Assembly (NCBI RefSeq): GCF_012275445.1
Contig: NZ_JAAZQK010000005.1
Span: 310,001 to 374,000, forward strand
DNA: 64,000 nt
Source of the DNA: Rhizobacter sp. SG703
GTDB taxonomy: Bacteria > Pseudomonadota > Gammaproteobacteria > Burkholderiales > Burkholderiaceae_C
Reading direction: 5' to 3'
Below the pieces are notes generated by a model, which searched no databases, was not told where the DNA came from, and saw only the letters and a list, made by a program, of their open reading frames with translations. Shown here one piece after another: positions 27,556-35,643 of the stretch. How positions within the stretch are numbered: position 1 is the first letter of the stretch; the number at the start of each line of letters is the position of its first letter. Both the position numbers and the translations under genes were made by a program.

Positions 27556-29139
27556 ATGAGCAGCCTTCCCCTGCCGCACGGCATGCAGATCCACGCGCCC
27601 ATCCTGCCGGGCTTCGAGACGGTGCTGACGCTGCCGGCGCTGGAGCTGGTCGCCAAGCTGCACCGGGCCTTCGAGCCGCGCCGGCAGCAACTGCTGGCCG
27701 CGCGCGTCGAACGCACGCAGCGGCTGGACGCCGGCGAGCGCCCGGACTTCCTGCCCGAGACGGCGCACATCCGCGCCGGCGACTGGCAGGTCGCGCCGAT
27801 CCCGAAGGCGCTGCACTGCCGGCGCGTCGAGATCACCGGCCCGGTCGACGCGAAGATGGTGATCAACGCGTTCAACTCCGGTGCCGACAGCTACATGACC
27901 GACTTCGAGGACAGCAACTCGCCGTCGTGGGCCAACCAGATCCAGGGGCAGATCAACCTGTCGCAGGCGATCCGCCGCACGCTGACGCTCGAGTCCAAGG
28001 GCAAGACCTACCAGCTGAACGACCAGATCGCGACGCTGCAGGTGCGCCCACGCGGCTGGCACCTCGACGAGAAGCACGTGACGGTCGACGGCCAGCGGGT
28101 GCATGGCGGCATCTTCGACTTCGCGCTGTTCATGTTCCACAACGCGCGCGAGCAACTGGCGCGCGGCGCCGGCCCGTACTTCTACCTGCCGAAGATGGAG
28201 AGCCACCTCGAGGCGCGGCTGTGGAACGACGTGTTCGTGATGACGCAGGCCGAGCTCGGCCTGCCGCAGGGCACGATCAAGGCGACGGTGCTGATCGAGA
28301 CCATCCTCGCGGCCTTCGAGATGGACGAGATCCTGTACGAGCTGCGCGAGCACAGCGCCGGGCTGAATGCCGGCCGCTGGGACTACATCTTCAGCTGCAT
28401 CAAGAAATTCAAGGTCGACCGCAGCTTCTGCCTGGCCGACCGCGCGAAGGTCACGATGACGGCGCCGTTCATGCGCGCCTATGCACTGCTGCTGCTGCAG
28501 ACCTGCCACAAGCGCGGTGCGCCGGCGATGGGCGGCATGAGCGCGCTGATCCCGATCAAGAACGATCCGGAGAAGAACGCGGTCGCGATGGCCGGGATCA
28601 TCGCCGACAAGAAGCGCGATGCGGTCGACGGCTACGACGGCGGCTGGGTCGCGCACCCGGGCCTGGTCGAGCCGGCGATGAAGGAATTCATGGCGGTGCT
28701 GGGCGACCGGCCGAACCAGTTCGACAAGCAGCGGCCCGACGTGAAGGTCAACGCCGCCGACCTGCTCGACTTCCAGCCCGAAGCGCCGATCACCGAGCAC
28801 GGGTTGAGGATGAACATCAACGTCGGCATCCATTACCTCGGCGCCTGGCTGGCCGGCAACGGCTGCGTGCCGATCCACAACCTGATGGAGGACGCGGCCA
28901 CCGCCGAGATCAGCCGCTCGCAGGTGTGGCAGTGGATCCGCTCGCCGAAGGGCACGCTCGACGACGGCCGCAAGGTCACCGCCGAGCTGGTGCGTGCGCT
29001 GGTGCCGGAAGAACTCGCGAAGATCAAGGCGGGTGGATTCGAAGGCAGGTTCGACCGGGCGGCAGAGATCTTCACGCAGATGAGCACGCAGGAGGAGTTC
29101 GCGGAGTTCCTGACGCTGCCGCTGTACGAGGAAATCTGA
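27556..29139 (+). CDS. aceB: Malate synthase A
   Basis: 527 residues, typical of isoform A. Conserved segments are FNSGADSYMTDFEDSNSPSW, ATVLIETILAAFEMDEILYE (catalytic Arg/Glu region), GRWDYIFSCIKKF and the C-terminal QVWQWIRSPKGTLDDGR. It condenses glyoxylate with acetyl-CoA to malate, the second step of the glyoxylate shunt. A GAGGAGA ribosome site precedes the ATG. Isocitrate lyase is not in the window. Growth on acetate or fatty acids would link it to the lipase, FadD and malic enzyme here (inference). Confidence 0.96.
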   Translation: MSSLPLPHGMQIHAPILPGFETVLTLPALELVAKLHRAFEPRRQQLLAARVERTQRLDAGERPDFLPETAHIRAGDWQVAPIPKALHCRRVEITGPVDAKMVINAFNSGADSYMTDFEDSNSPSWANQIQGQINLSQAIRRTLTLESKGKTYQLNDQIATLQVRPRGWHLDEKHVTVDGQRVHGGIFDFALFMFHNAREQLARGAGPYFYLPKMESHLEARLWNDVFVMTQAELGLPQGTIKATVLIETILAAFEMDEILYELREHSAGLNAGRWDYIFSCIKKFKVDRSFCLADRAKVTMTAPFMRAYALLLLQTCHKRGAPAMGGMSALIPIKNDPEKNAVAMAGIIADKKRDAVDGYDGGWVAHPGLVEPAMKEFMAVLGDRPNQFDKQRPDVKVNAADLLDFQPEAPITEHGLRMNINVGIHYLGAWLAGNGCVPIHNLMEDAATAEISRSQVWQWIRSPKGTLDDGRKVTAELVRALVPEELAKIKAGGFEGRFDRAAEIFTQMSTQEEFAEFLTLPLYEEI

Positions 29140-29231
29140 TCGGCGGTGCGTGTGCGGTGCCGGCCGCTTGCTCCGTGGTCGCCTTCGATCGGCGCTCGAG
29201 CCGCGCACATCTCGGAAGTCGTAGCCCGTAT

Positions 29232-29255
29232 GCCAATCCGGGACCCCGGGTTGGC
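29232..29255 (+). terminator. Hairpin downstream of malate synthase
   Basis: Arms GCCAATCCGG and CCGGGTTGGC pair over 10 positions, with one G-U, around the loop GACC. It lies about 90 bp after the aceB stop. No U-tract follows, so it is a weak candidate terminator. Confidence 0.35.
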
Positions 29256-29324
29256 ACGCGAGCGAGCTTGCCGGGTCATCTGACGCCCTCCGGGAAACTC
29301 CGGTGACGTTTTCAGGGCCAACCC

Positions 29325-29347
29325 TCTTTTAAAAGACGAACGTTCGT
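29325..29347. promoter_or_regulatory. Two abutting 12-bp palindromes upstream of the lipase gene
   Basis: TCTTTTAAAAGA (29325-29336) and ACGAACGTTCGT (29336-29347) are both perfect palindromes and share one base. The second resembles operators of TetR-family regulators that respond to fatty acyl-CoA. They lie about 123 bp before the lipase ATG. No TetR gene is in the window. Assignment to the lipase promoter is by position only. Confidence 0.45.
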
Positions 29348-29469
29348 TCGAGACTCCGCGTCGGCCGCATGTTTTGCAGGCAGTTCGCAGGATGTTCGGT
29401 CCCGCGTGCGCAGACGACTGGCATCGATGCCAGCGCGCACGACCTACCCAGAACCATCAGGAGACCTCG

Positions 29470-30483
29470 ATGAACCTGCCGACCTGCCGCGTGCTGCGGT
29501 TGCCTTTCATTTGGCGAATCCCGTCGTGGCGCACCGCGGCGCGGCGCTCGCCGATTCCGCATGCGCTCGGTGCGCTCGCGCTGGCCGCGGGGCTGTCGCT
29601 CGGTGCCGCACCCGAGGCACGGGCCGCCGACACCTACACGAAGACGCAGTACCCGATCGTGATGGTGCACGGCCTGCTCGGCTTCGACGCGATCGGCCCG
29701 GTCGACTACTTCTACGGCATCCCGTCGGCGCTGCGCGCCGGCGGCGCGACGGTGTTCACGCCCAGCGTGTCGGCCGCCAATTCCAGCGAAGCACGCGGCG
29801 AACAGCTGCTGCGCGAATTGAGGGCGATGAAGGCGGCCTATGGCTACCAGAAGTTCAACCTGATCGGCCACAGCCACGGCGGCCCGACCATCCGCTACGT
29901 GGCCGCCGTCGCGCCCGAGCTGATCGCGTCGGTCACGACGGTCGGCGCGCCGCACACCGGCAGCAAGACGGCCGATGCGATCCAGGGCGTGACCTCATGG
30001 ACCGGCACCACCGGCGCCGTCGCGGCGATCGCGAACACGCTGGCGGCGACGATCTCGTTCCTGTCCGGCTCGCCGAGCCTGCCGCAGGACTCGCTCGGCG
30101 CGCTGCAGTCGCTGAACAGCGCCGGCGCCGCCGACTTCAACCGCCGCTTCCCGCAGGCCGCGCCGAGCACGCCCTGCGGCCAGGGTGCGGCGGTCGTCAA
30201 CGGCGTGCGCTACTGGTCGGTCGGCGGCACCAGCGTGCTGACCAACGGGTTCGACGTCAGCGACGGCCTGCTCGCCGCCACCAGCGTGTTCTTCGGCTTC
30301 GAGCAGAACGACGGTCTCGTCAGCCAGTGTTCGAGCCACTGGGGCGTCGTGCTGAAGGACAACTACGCATGGAATCACCTCGACGAGGTGAACCAGGCGT
30401 TCGGCCTGCGCGGCCTGTTCGCGCAGGACCCGGTGGCGTTCTACCGCAGCCAGGCGAACCGGCTGAAGGCAGCGGGGTTGTGA
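29470..30483 (+). CDS. Secreted triacylglycerol lipase (foldase-dependent family I)
   Basis: 337 residues. A long signal peptide ends near ARAADTYTK. The mature enzyme starts YPIVMVHGLLGFD (oxyanion region) and carries the nucleophile elbow GHSHGG with Ser135. The C-terminal His is in SSHWGVVLKDNYAWNHLDEV, which also has the calcium-site Asp typical of Burkholderia/Pseudomonas lipases. Two Cys (TPCGQ and SQCSS) probably form the family disulfide. It hydrolyses triglycerides outside the cell, normally after type II secretion. The overlapping downstream gene encodes its foldase, confirming the subfamily. Confidence 0.93.
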   Translation: MNLPTCRVLRLPFIWRIPSWRTAARRSPIPHALGALALAAGLSLGAAPEARAADTYTKTQYPIVMVHGLLGFDAIGPVDYFYGIPSALRAGGATVFTPSVSAANSSEARGEQLLRELRAMKAAYGYQKFNLIGHSHGGPTIRYVAAVAPELIASVTTVGAPHTGSKTADAIQGVTSWTGTTGAVAAIANTLAATISFLSGSPSLPQDSLGALQSLNSAGAADFNRRFPQAAPSTPCGQGAAVVNGVRYWSVGGTSVLTNGFDVSDGLLAATSVFFGFEQNDGLVSQCSSHWGVVLKDNYAWNHLDEVNQAFGLRGLFAQDPVAFYRSQANRLKAAGL

Positions 30484-31436
30484 GCGACCGGCCGGCCTCC
30501 CTTTTCGTGGTGTCGGTCGCGGGGCTGTGCCTGCTGGTCGGCATCGTCGCGTGGCGGCTCGCGCCATCGGCGACCCACGTCGCGCGGCCGGCCGAGCCGC
30601 GCTTCACCGAATGGCGCGACAACCCGTTCGCCGCCGGCGTGCCCAGCGACGCCGCCGCCTACAACGAGGCTGCGAGCCACGAGGCGGAGGCTGCGGCCGC
30701 GCGCGTCGCCCGGTTGTGGGTCGATGGCTCGCTGCGCGGCACCGACCTCGACGGCGACTGGGGCACCTGGGCCGGCGACCGGCTGCAGCCCGGCCTGTCG
30801 CTGCGCCGCCGCTTCGACTACCTGCTGACCGGCACCGGCGAGGTCGAGCCGGCCGAGCTGCGCCACTGGATCGAACAGCAGCTGACGCTCGAACGCGGCA
30901 TCGACGCCGCGCGCCAGGTGCTCGACATCTGGGACCGCTACCTGTCGCTGCAGCAGCGCCGCTTCGAGACCGCGTGGAAGCCCGACGACCCGGCCAGCTG
31001 GGCCGGCGTGATGGCCGAACGCTCGAAGGTGCGCCGCGACGTGTTGGGCGCGCCGTGGGCGCAGGCCTTCTACGCCGACGAGGAGCGCGATCTCGCGGCG
31101 CTGGCCGCGCGGCGCGGCGCGCCGCCCACCGACGGGGCGGCGCCGCCGCCCTCGCTGCTGACCCCGGACGCGGTCCGCCAGACGCCGGAACTGCAGGCCG
31201 CCCGCACGGCCCGGTTCGGCGCGGAAGGCGCCGAGCGGCTGCGCGCCGAGGATCTCGCGTGGGCCCGCTGGGAACAGCAGATCGCCGACGCCCGTGCCGC
31301 GCTGCAGGCGATCGCGCAGCGCCCGGAGCTGTCGGCGCCGCAGCGCGAACAGGCACGGCTCGACGAGCTGGCCCGGCGTTTCAGCGGTCCGGAACTGCAA
31401 CGCGCCCACGCCATCCTGCTGTCCGTCGCACCGTGA
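30480..31436 (+). CDS. Lipase secretion chaperone (foldase, LifO/LipB type)
   Basis: 318 residues. One N-terminal membrane anchor (LFVVSVAGLCLLVGIVAWRL) is followed by a Pro/Ala linker and a helical periplasmic domain. The family motif is seen near LWVDGSLRGTDLDGDWGTWA (RGTDLDG, cf. the RxxFDY motif RRRFDYLLTGTGE). It folds the partner lipase in the periplasm before secretion. The GTG start overlaps the lipase stop (GTGA at 30480-30483), so lipase and foldase are translationally coupled. Confidence 0.93.
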   Translation: MSDRPASLFVVSVAGLCLLVGIVAWRLAPSATHVARPAEPRFTEWRDNPFAAGVPSDAAAYNEAASHEAEAAAARVARLWVDGSLRGTDLDGDWGTWAGDRLQPGLSLRRRFDYLLTGTGEVEPAELRHWIEQQLTLERGIDAARQVLDIWDRYLSLQQRRFETAWKPDDPASWAGVMAERSKVRRDVLGAPWAQAFYADEERDLAALAARRGAPPTDGAAPPPSLLTPDAVRQTPELQAARTARFGAEGAERLRAEDLAWARWEQQIADARAALQAIAQRPELSAPQREQARLDELARRFSGPELQRAHAILLSVAP

Positions 31437-31528
31437 GCCCGGGAACGATGGGGCGCCTGTAGAGTACGGCAGCGCCGATCGGGCGCCCCCTCGACCACCG
31501 CGGTCCATCCGGCCGCCAGGAGCTTCAC

Positions 31529-33583
31529 TTGCATCTTCTGCCTCACCGTCCCCGACGGGCCGCCTCGCGTGCCGCCCTCGTCGCCGTCGCCGCCACCTTG
31601 CTGGCCGGCGCCGTCCATGCCCAGACCGCGGCCCCCCGTTCGGGCATCGACCGCAGCGGCATGGACAACGCCGTGCGTCCGCAGGACGACCTGTTCCGCC
31701 ATATGAACGGCACCTGGCTGCGCGACACGCCGATGCCGGCCGACAAGGCCTACATCGGCGCTTTCGAACAGATCCAGGAAGGCACGCTCGCGAAGCTGCG
31801 CGGCCTGATCGAAGACGCCGCGAAGAACGGCGGCGACGCCGATGCGAAGAAGATCGGCGACCTGTACGCCAGCTTCATGGACGAAGCCGCGCTCGAGACG
31901 CTGGGCGCGAAGCCGCTGGCCGGCGAACTGGCCGCGATCGACGCGGTGCGCACCCGCAAGCAGTTCAGCGTGTTGATGGCCCGCCATGGCCGGCTCGGCA
32001 TCCCGTCGGCGGTGAACGGCGAGATCGACCAGGATGCCAAGGACTCGACCCGCTACGTCACCTACCTGAGCCAGGGCGGCCTCGGCCTGCCCGACCGCGA
32101 CTACTACCTGAAGGAAGACGACGCCCGCTTCAAGGAAGCGCGCGCGAAGTACGTCGAGCTGGTCGCGAAACTGCTGAGCCTGGCCGGCGAATCGAACACC
32201 GAGGCCAGCGCTCGCGCGGTGCTCGCGCTCGAGACCGAGATGGCCCGCGTCCAATGGACGCGCGTCGAGAACCGCGATGCGGTCAAGAGCTACAACCCGG
32301 TGCTGCAGAAAGACCTGCCGAAGCTCGCGCCGGCTGTCGACTGGAAGGCCTGGCTCGCCGATGCCGGCATCGCCGGCAAGACCGCCGACGTGATCGTGCG
32401 CCAGCCGAGCTACTTCAAGGGCATGAGCGCGCTGCTGCAGTCGCAGCCGCTGTCGACCTGGAAGGCCTATGCGAAGACGCGGCTGCTGATCTCGTTCGCG
32501 CCGTACCTGAGCAAGGACTTCGTCGACGCCCAGTTCGCCTTCAACGGCACGGTGCTGTTGGGCACCACCGAGAACCGCCCGCGCTGGAAGCGCGGCGTCG
32601 CGATCGTCGAGCGCTCGATCGGCGAGAGCCTCGGCAAGGTCTACGTCGCGAAGTATTTCCCGCCCGAGTCGAAGGACAAGATGGAGAAGCTGGTCGGCAA
32701 CCTGCTGGCCGCCTACAAGCAGAGCATCGACACGCTCGACTGGATGGGCGACGACACCAAGAAGCAGGCGCAGGCCAAGCTCGCGACCTTCGCGCCGAAG
32801 ATCGGCTACCCGAAGAAGTGGAAGGACTACAGCCGGCTGCAGATCAGCCGCGATGACCTGGTCGGCAACGTGATGCGCGCGCGCCTGCTGGCCGACGCAC
32901 GCGAGGTGGCCAAGCTCGGCAAGCCGGTCGACCGCGACGAATGGTTCATGACGCCGCAGACCGTCAACGCCTACTACAACCCGGCGATGAACGAGATCGT
33001 GTTCCCGGCGTCGATCCTGCAGCCGCCGTTCTTCGACGCGACCGCCGACGACGCGGCCAACTACGGCGGCATCGGTGCGGTGATCGGCCACGAGATCAGC
33101 CACGGCTTCGACGACGAGGGCAGCCGCTTCGACGGGCTGGGCAACCTGCGCGAATGGTGGACCAAGGAAGACCGCGAGCGCTTCGAGGCGAAGACGCGGG
33201 TGCTGGTCGAGCAGTACGGCGCGTTCGAGCCGGTGGCCGGCTACAAGGTCAACGGCGAACTGACGCTGGGCGAGAACATCGCCGACAACTCGGGCCTGGA
33301 GATCGCCTACAAGGCCTACCACCTGTCGCTGAACGGCCAGCCGCCGCTCGCGATCGACGGGCTGAGCGGCGACGAGCGCTTCTTCCTCGGCTTCGCGCAG
33401 GTGTGGCGCGGCAAGGCGCGCGAGCAGGCGATGATCCAGCAGCTGAAGTCCGACCCGCACTCGCCGGAAGAGATCCGCGCCAACGGCACGGTGCGCAACC
33501 ACCCGGGCTACTACTCGACCTTCGGCGTGAAGGCCGGCGACAAGATGTACCTGCCGCCGGAAAAGCGCGTCTCGATCTGGTGA
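31529..33583 (+). CDS. M13-family zinc metallopeptidase (PepO/neprilysin-like), exported
   Basis: 684 residues. A signal peptide ends near AGAVHAQTA. The N-terminal M13 domain starts with PQDDLFRHMNGTWLRDTPMP. The zinc site is HEISH at residues 521-525, with the third ligand in ENIADNSG. The C-terminus ends with the family's YYSTFGVKAGDKMYLPPE. It cuts peptides in the periplasm or outside. It begins at a TTG codon supported by AGGAG 6 bp upstream, and no ATG gives a signal peptide. Confidence 0.93.
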   Translation: MHLLPHRPRRAASRAALVAVAATLLAGAVHAQTAAPRSGIDRSGMDNAVRPQDDLFRHMNGTWLRDTPMPADKAYIGAFEQIQEGTLAKLRGLIEDAAKNGGDADAKKIGDLYASFMDEAALETLGAKPLAGELAAIDAVRTRKQFSVLMARHGRLGIPSAVNGEIDQDAKDSTRYVTYLSQGGLGLPDRDYYLKEDDARFKEARAKYVELVAKLLSLAGESNTEASARAVLALETEMARVQWTRVENRDAVKSYNPVLQKDLPKLAPAVDWKAWLADAGIAGKTADVIVRQPSYFKGMSALLQSQPLSTWKAYAKTRLLISFAPYLSKDFVDAQFAFNGTVLLGTTENRPRWKRGVAIVERSIGESLGKVYVAKYFPPESKDKMEKLVGNLLAAYKQSIDTLDWMGDDTKKQAQAKLATFAPKIGYPKKWKDYSRLQISRDDLVGNVMRARLLADAREVAKLGKPVDRDEWFMTPQTVNAYYNPAMNEIVFPASILQPPFFDATADDAANYGGIGAVIGHEISHGFDDEGSRFDGLGNLREWWTKEDRERFEAKTRVLVEQYGAFEPVAGYKVNGELTLGENIADNSGLEIAYKAYHLSLNGQPPLAIDGLSGDERFFLGFAQVWRGKAREQAMIQQLKSDPHSPEEIRANGTVRNHPGYYSTFGVKAGDKMYLPPEKRVSIW

Positions 33584-33608
33584 TTCCGCCGGTGAGACAC
33601 TGGGGCGC

Positions 33609-35048
33609 ATGAGCAGCCCTCCCGATGCGCCCATCTCCCTGGTCCAGCTGAGGGAGCGCTTCGGCGAGCGCTACCGGTGGAGGGTGCTGCTGACGGTGAT
33701 GATCGGAACGATGGCGTCGATCATGGCGTCGACCATCATCAACGTCGCGGTGCCCGACATCAGCCAGCGCTTCGGGCTCGGCCAGGAGCGCGCGCAGTGG
33801 CTGTCGGCCGGCTTCATGGCCGCGATGACGGTGTCGATGCTGGTCACGCCCTGGGTGCTCGACCGTTTCGGCTACCGCAGCAGCTACATCGGCGCGGTGC
33901 TGCTGCTGATGCTCGGCGGCATCGGCGGCGGGCTCGGCACCAGCTTCGACTGGGTGCTCGCGATGCGGGTGCTCGAAGGCCTGTCGGCCGGCGTGCTGCA
34001 GCCGATCCCCGCGATCATCGTGCTGCATGCGTTCCAGCGCCACGAGCAGGGCAAGGCGATGGGCATCTTCGGCTTCGGCGTGGTGCTCGCGCCGGCCATC
34101 GGACCGAGCATCGGCGGTGTGCTGGTCGAGGCCTTCGGCTGGCGCTCGATCTTCTTCGTCGTCGTGCCGTTCTGCCTTGCGGCGCTCGCGATGGCCTGGC
34201 GCTACCTGCCGCACAGCTCGCCGGGCGGCACGCAGGTGAACCGGCATGGCCGCCCGCTCGACGTCGGCGGGCTCGCGTTGCTGACGGTGGCGGTGCTCGC
34301 GCTGCTGAACGGCCTCGTGCACCTGCACGACGCGGCGCACGGGGCGGCGGTCGTGCTGCTGGCGTTGGCGATCGGCACCGGCCTCGTGTTCGTCGTGCGC
34401 CAGCGCCGCAGCGCCAACCCGATCATGCGGCTCGCGCTGTTCGACTTCCGCTCGTTCTCGATGGGCGGCTGGGTCGCGTTCATCTACGGCATGGCGCTGT
34501 TCGGCTCGACCTACCTGGTGCCGGTGTTCATGCAGCTCGCGCTGAAGCTGCCGCCGTCGCAGGCCGGCGCGGTGTTGCTGCCGGCCGGCATCGTGCTGGC
34601 GATCACGATCCCGCTGGCCGGGCGACTGGCCGACAAGCTGCCGGTCAGCCGCGTCGTCGCGGCCGGCGTGCTGCTGCTGGCGGCGTCGTTCTGGCTGATG
34701 CTGACGGTCGGCTTCGCGACCGCGCTGTGGGTGATCACGCTGTGGGCGGTGGTCGGGCGCATCGGGCTCGGGCTGGTGCTGCCGTCGCTGAACCTCGGCG
34801 CGATGCGCGGGCTGCCGACCGAGCTGATCTCGCACGGGTCGAGCACGATCAACTTCCTGCGCCAGCTCGGCGGCGCGGTCGGCATCAGCATCGTCGGCAT
34901 CGTGCTGCAGTGGCGGTTGGGGGTGCATGCGGATGCACCGCTGCGGGCCTTCCACGAGACCTTCGGGTTGCTGGGGGCGATCAGCGCGCTGGCGGTGGTC
35001 GCCGCGTGGCGGATGGCGCCTCGCCGCCGGGATGCCGATCCGGGTTGA
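33609..35048 (+). CDS. MFS efflux transporter, DHA2 (EmrB/QacA) type
   Basis: 479 residues with about 14 predicted helices. The DHA2 signatures are ASTIINVAVPDISQRFGLGQ in helix 1, RVLEGLSAGVLQPIPAIIVL and GFGVVLAPAIGPSIGGVLVE (motif C). It exports drugs or other compounds by proton antiport. No membrane-fusion (EmrA) or TetR gene is next to it, so the substrate is open. It lies 25 bp after the M13 peptidase gene. Confidence 0.9.
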   Translation: MSSPPDAPISLVQLRERFGERYRWRVLLTVMIGTMASIMASTIINVAVPDISQRFGLGQERAQWLSAGFMAAMTVSMLVTPWVLDRFGYRSSYIGAVLLLMLGGIGGGLGTSFDWVLAMRVLEGLSAGVLQPIPAIIVLHAFQRHEQGKAMGIFGFGVVLAPAIGPSIGGVLVEAFGWRSIFFVVVPFCLAALAMAWRYLPHSSPGGTQVNRHGRPLDVGGLALLTVAVLALLNGLVHLHDAAHGAAVVLLALAIGTGLVFVVRQRRSANPIMRLALFDFRSFSMGGWVAFIYGMALFGSTYLVPVFMQLALKLPPSQAGAVLLPAGIVLAITIPLAGRLADKLPVSRVVAAGVLLLAASFWLMLTVGFATALWVITLWAVVGRIGLGLVLPSLNLGAMRGLPTELISHGSSTINFLRQLGGAVGISIVGIVLQWRLGVHADAPLRAFHETFGLLGAISALAVVAAWRMAPRRRDADPG

Positions 35049-35162
35049 CACGGGTCCGCTGCTCCCGGACTGGCCTCCGGGCTACGGGTTTCCCGCGGGC
35101 AGACGGCGACCGGGCGCGGCGGGATCCTGGGTGCTCTTGCACTCGAACCCCAGGAGACGCCC

Positions 35163-35633
35163 GTGAGCACACGTTTCAAGATCAACGGCAAGGCGGTCGA
35201 CGTGAAGGCCGAGCCCGACACCCCGCTGCTGTGGGTGATCCGCGACGAGATCGGCCTGACCGGCACCAAGTACGGCTGCGGCATGGCGCTGTGCGGCGCC
35301 TGCACCGTGCACCTGGACGGCCAGCCGGTGCGCTCCTGCCAGACGCCGGTGTCGGCGGTGGCCGGCAAGTCGGTCGCGACCGTCGAGAGCCTGTCGCGCA
35401 ACAACAGCCATCCGCTGCAGGTCGCGTGGATCAAGCACGACGTGCCGCAATGCGGCTACTGCCAGTCCGGCCAGCTGATGAGCGCGGCCGCGCTGCTGAA
35501 GGAGAACAAGAACCCGAGCGATGCCGAGATCGACGCCGCGATGAGCGGCAACATCTGCCGCTGCGGCACCTACCCGCGCATCCGCGCCGCGATCAAGAGC
35601 GCGGCGGCCGACATGCAGCACCACAAGGCCTGA
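35163..35633 (+). CDS. iorA: Isoquinoline 1-oxidoreductase alpha-like 2Fe-2S subunit (IorA)
   Basis: 156 residues. The N-terminal plant-type cluster motif is [15 protein letters not shown] with RSCQTP, and the second cluster is [12 protein letters not shown] with [10 protein letters not shown]. Small subunits like this pass electrons from the molybdenum centre of hydroxylases. The GTG start has AGGAG upstream. It is 10 bp before the large subunit. The isoquinoline substrate is a family name only; many aldehydes and N-heterocycles are oxidised by related enzymes. Confidence 0.9.
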   Translation: MSTRFKINGKAVDVKAEPDTPLLWVIRDEIGLTGTKYGCGMALCGACTVHLDGQPVRSCQTPVSAVAGKSVATVESLSRNNSHPLQVAWIKHDVPQCGYCQSGQLMSAAALLKENKNPSDAEIDAAMSGNICRCGTYPRIRAAIKSAAADMQHHKA

Positions 35634-35643
35634 GGAGACCGCG

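Larger units (their letters stand above)
29140..29469. other. 330-bp intergenic region between malate synthase and lipase
   Basis: No gene is supported here. It contains a 10-bp hairpin with one G-U pair (29232-29255, loop GACC) that could end the aceB transcript, although no U-tract follows. Nearer the lipase it holds two abutting 12-bp palindromes (29325-29347). An AT-rich stretch around 29320-29335 stands out. Confidence 0.6.
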
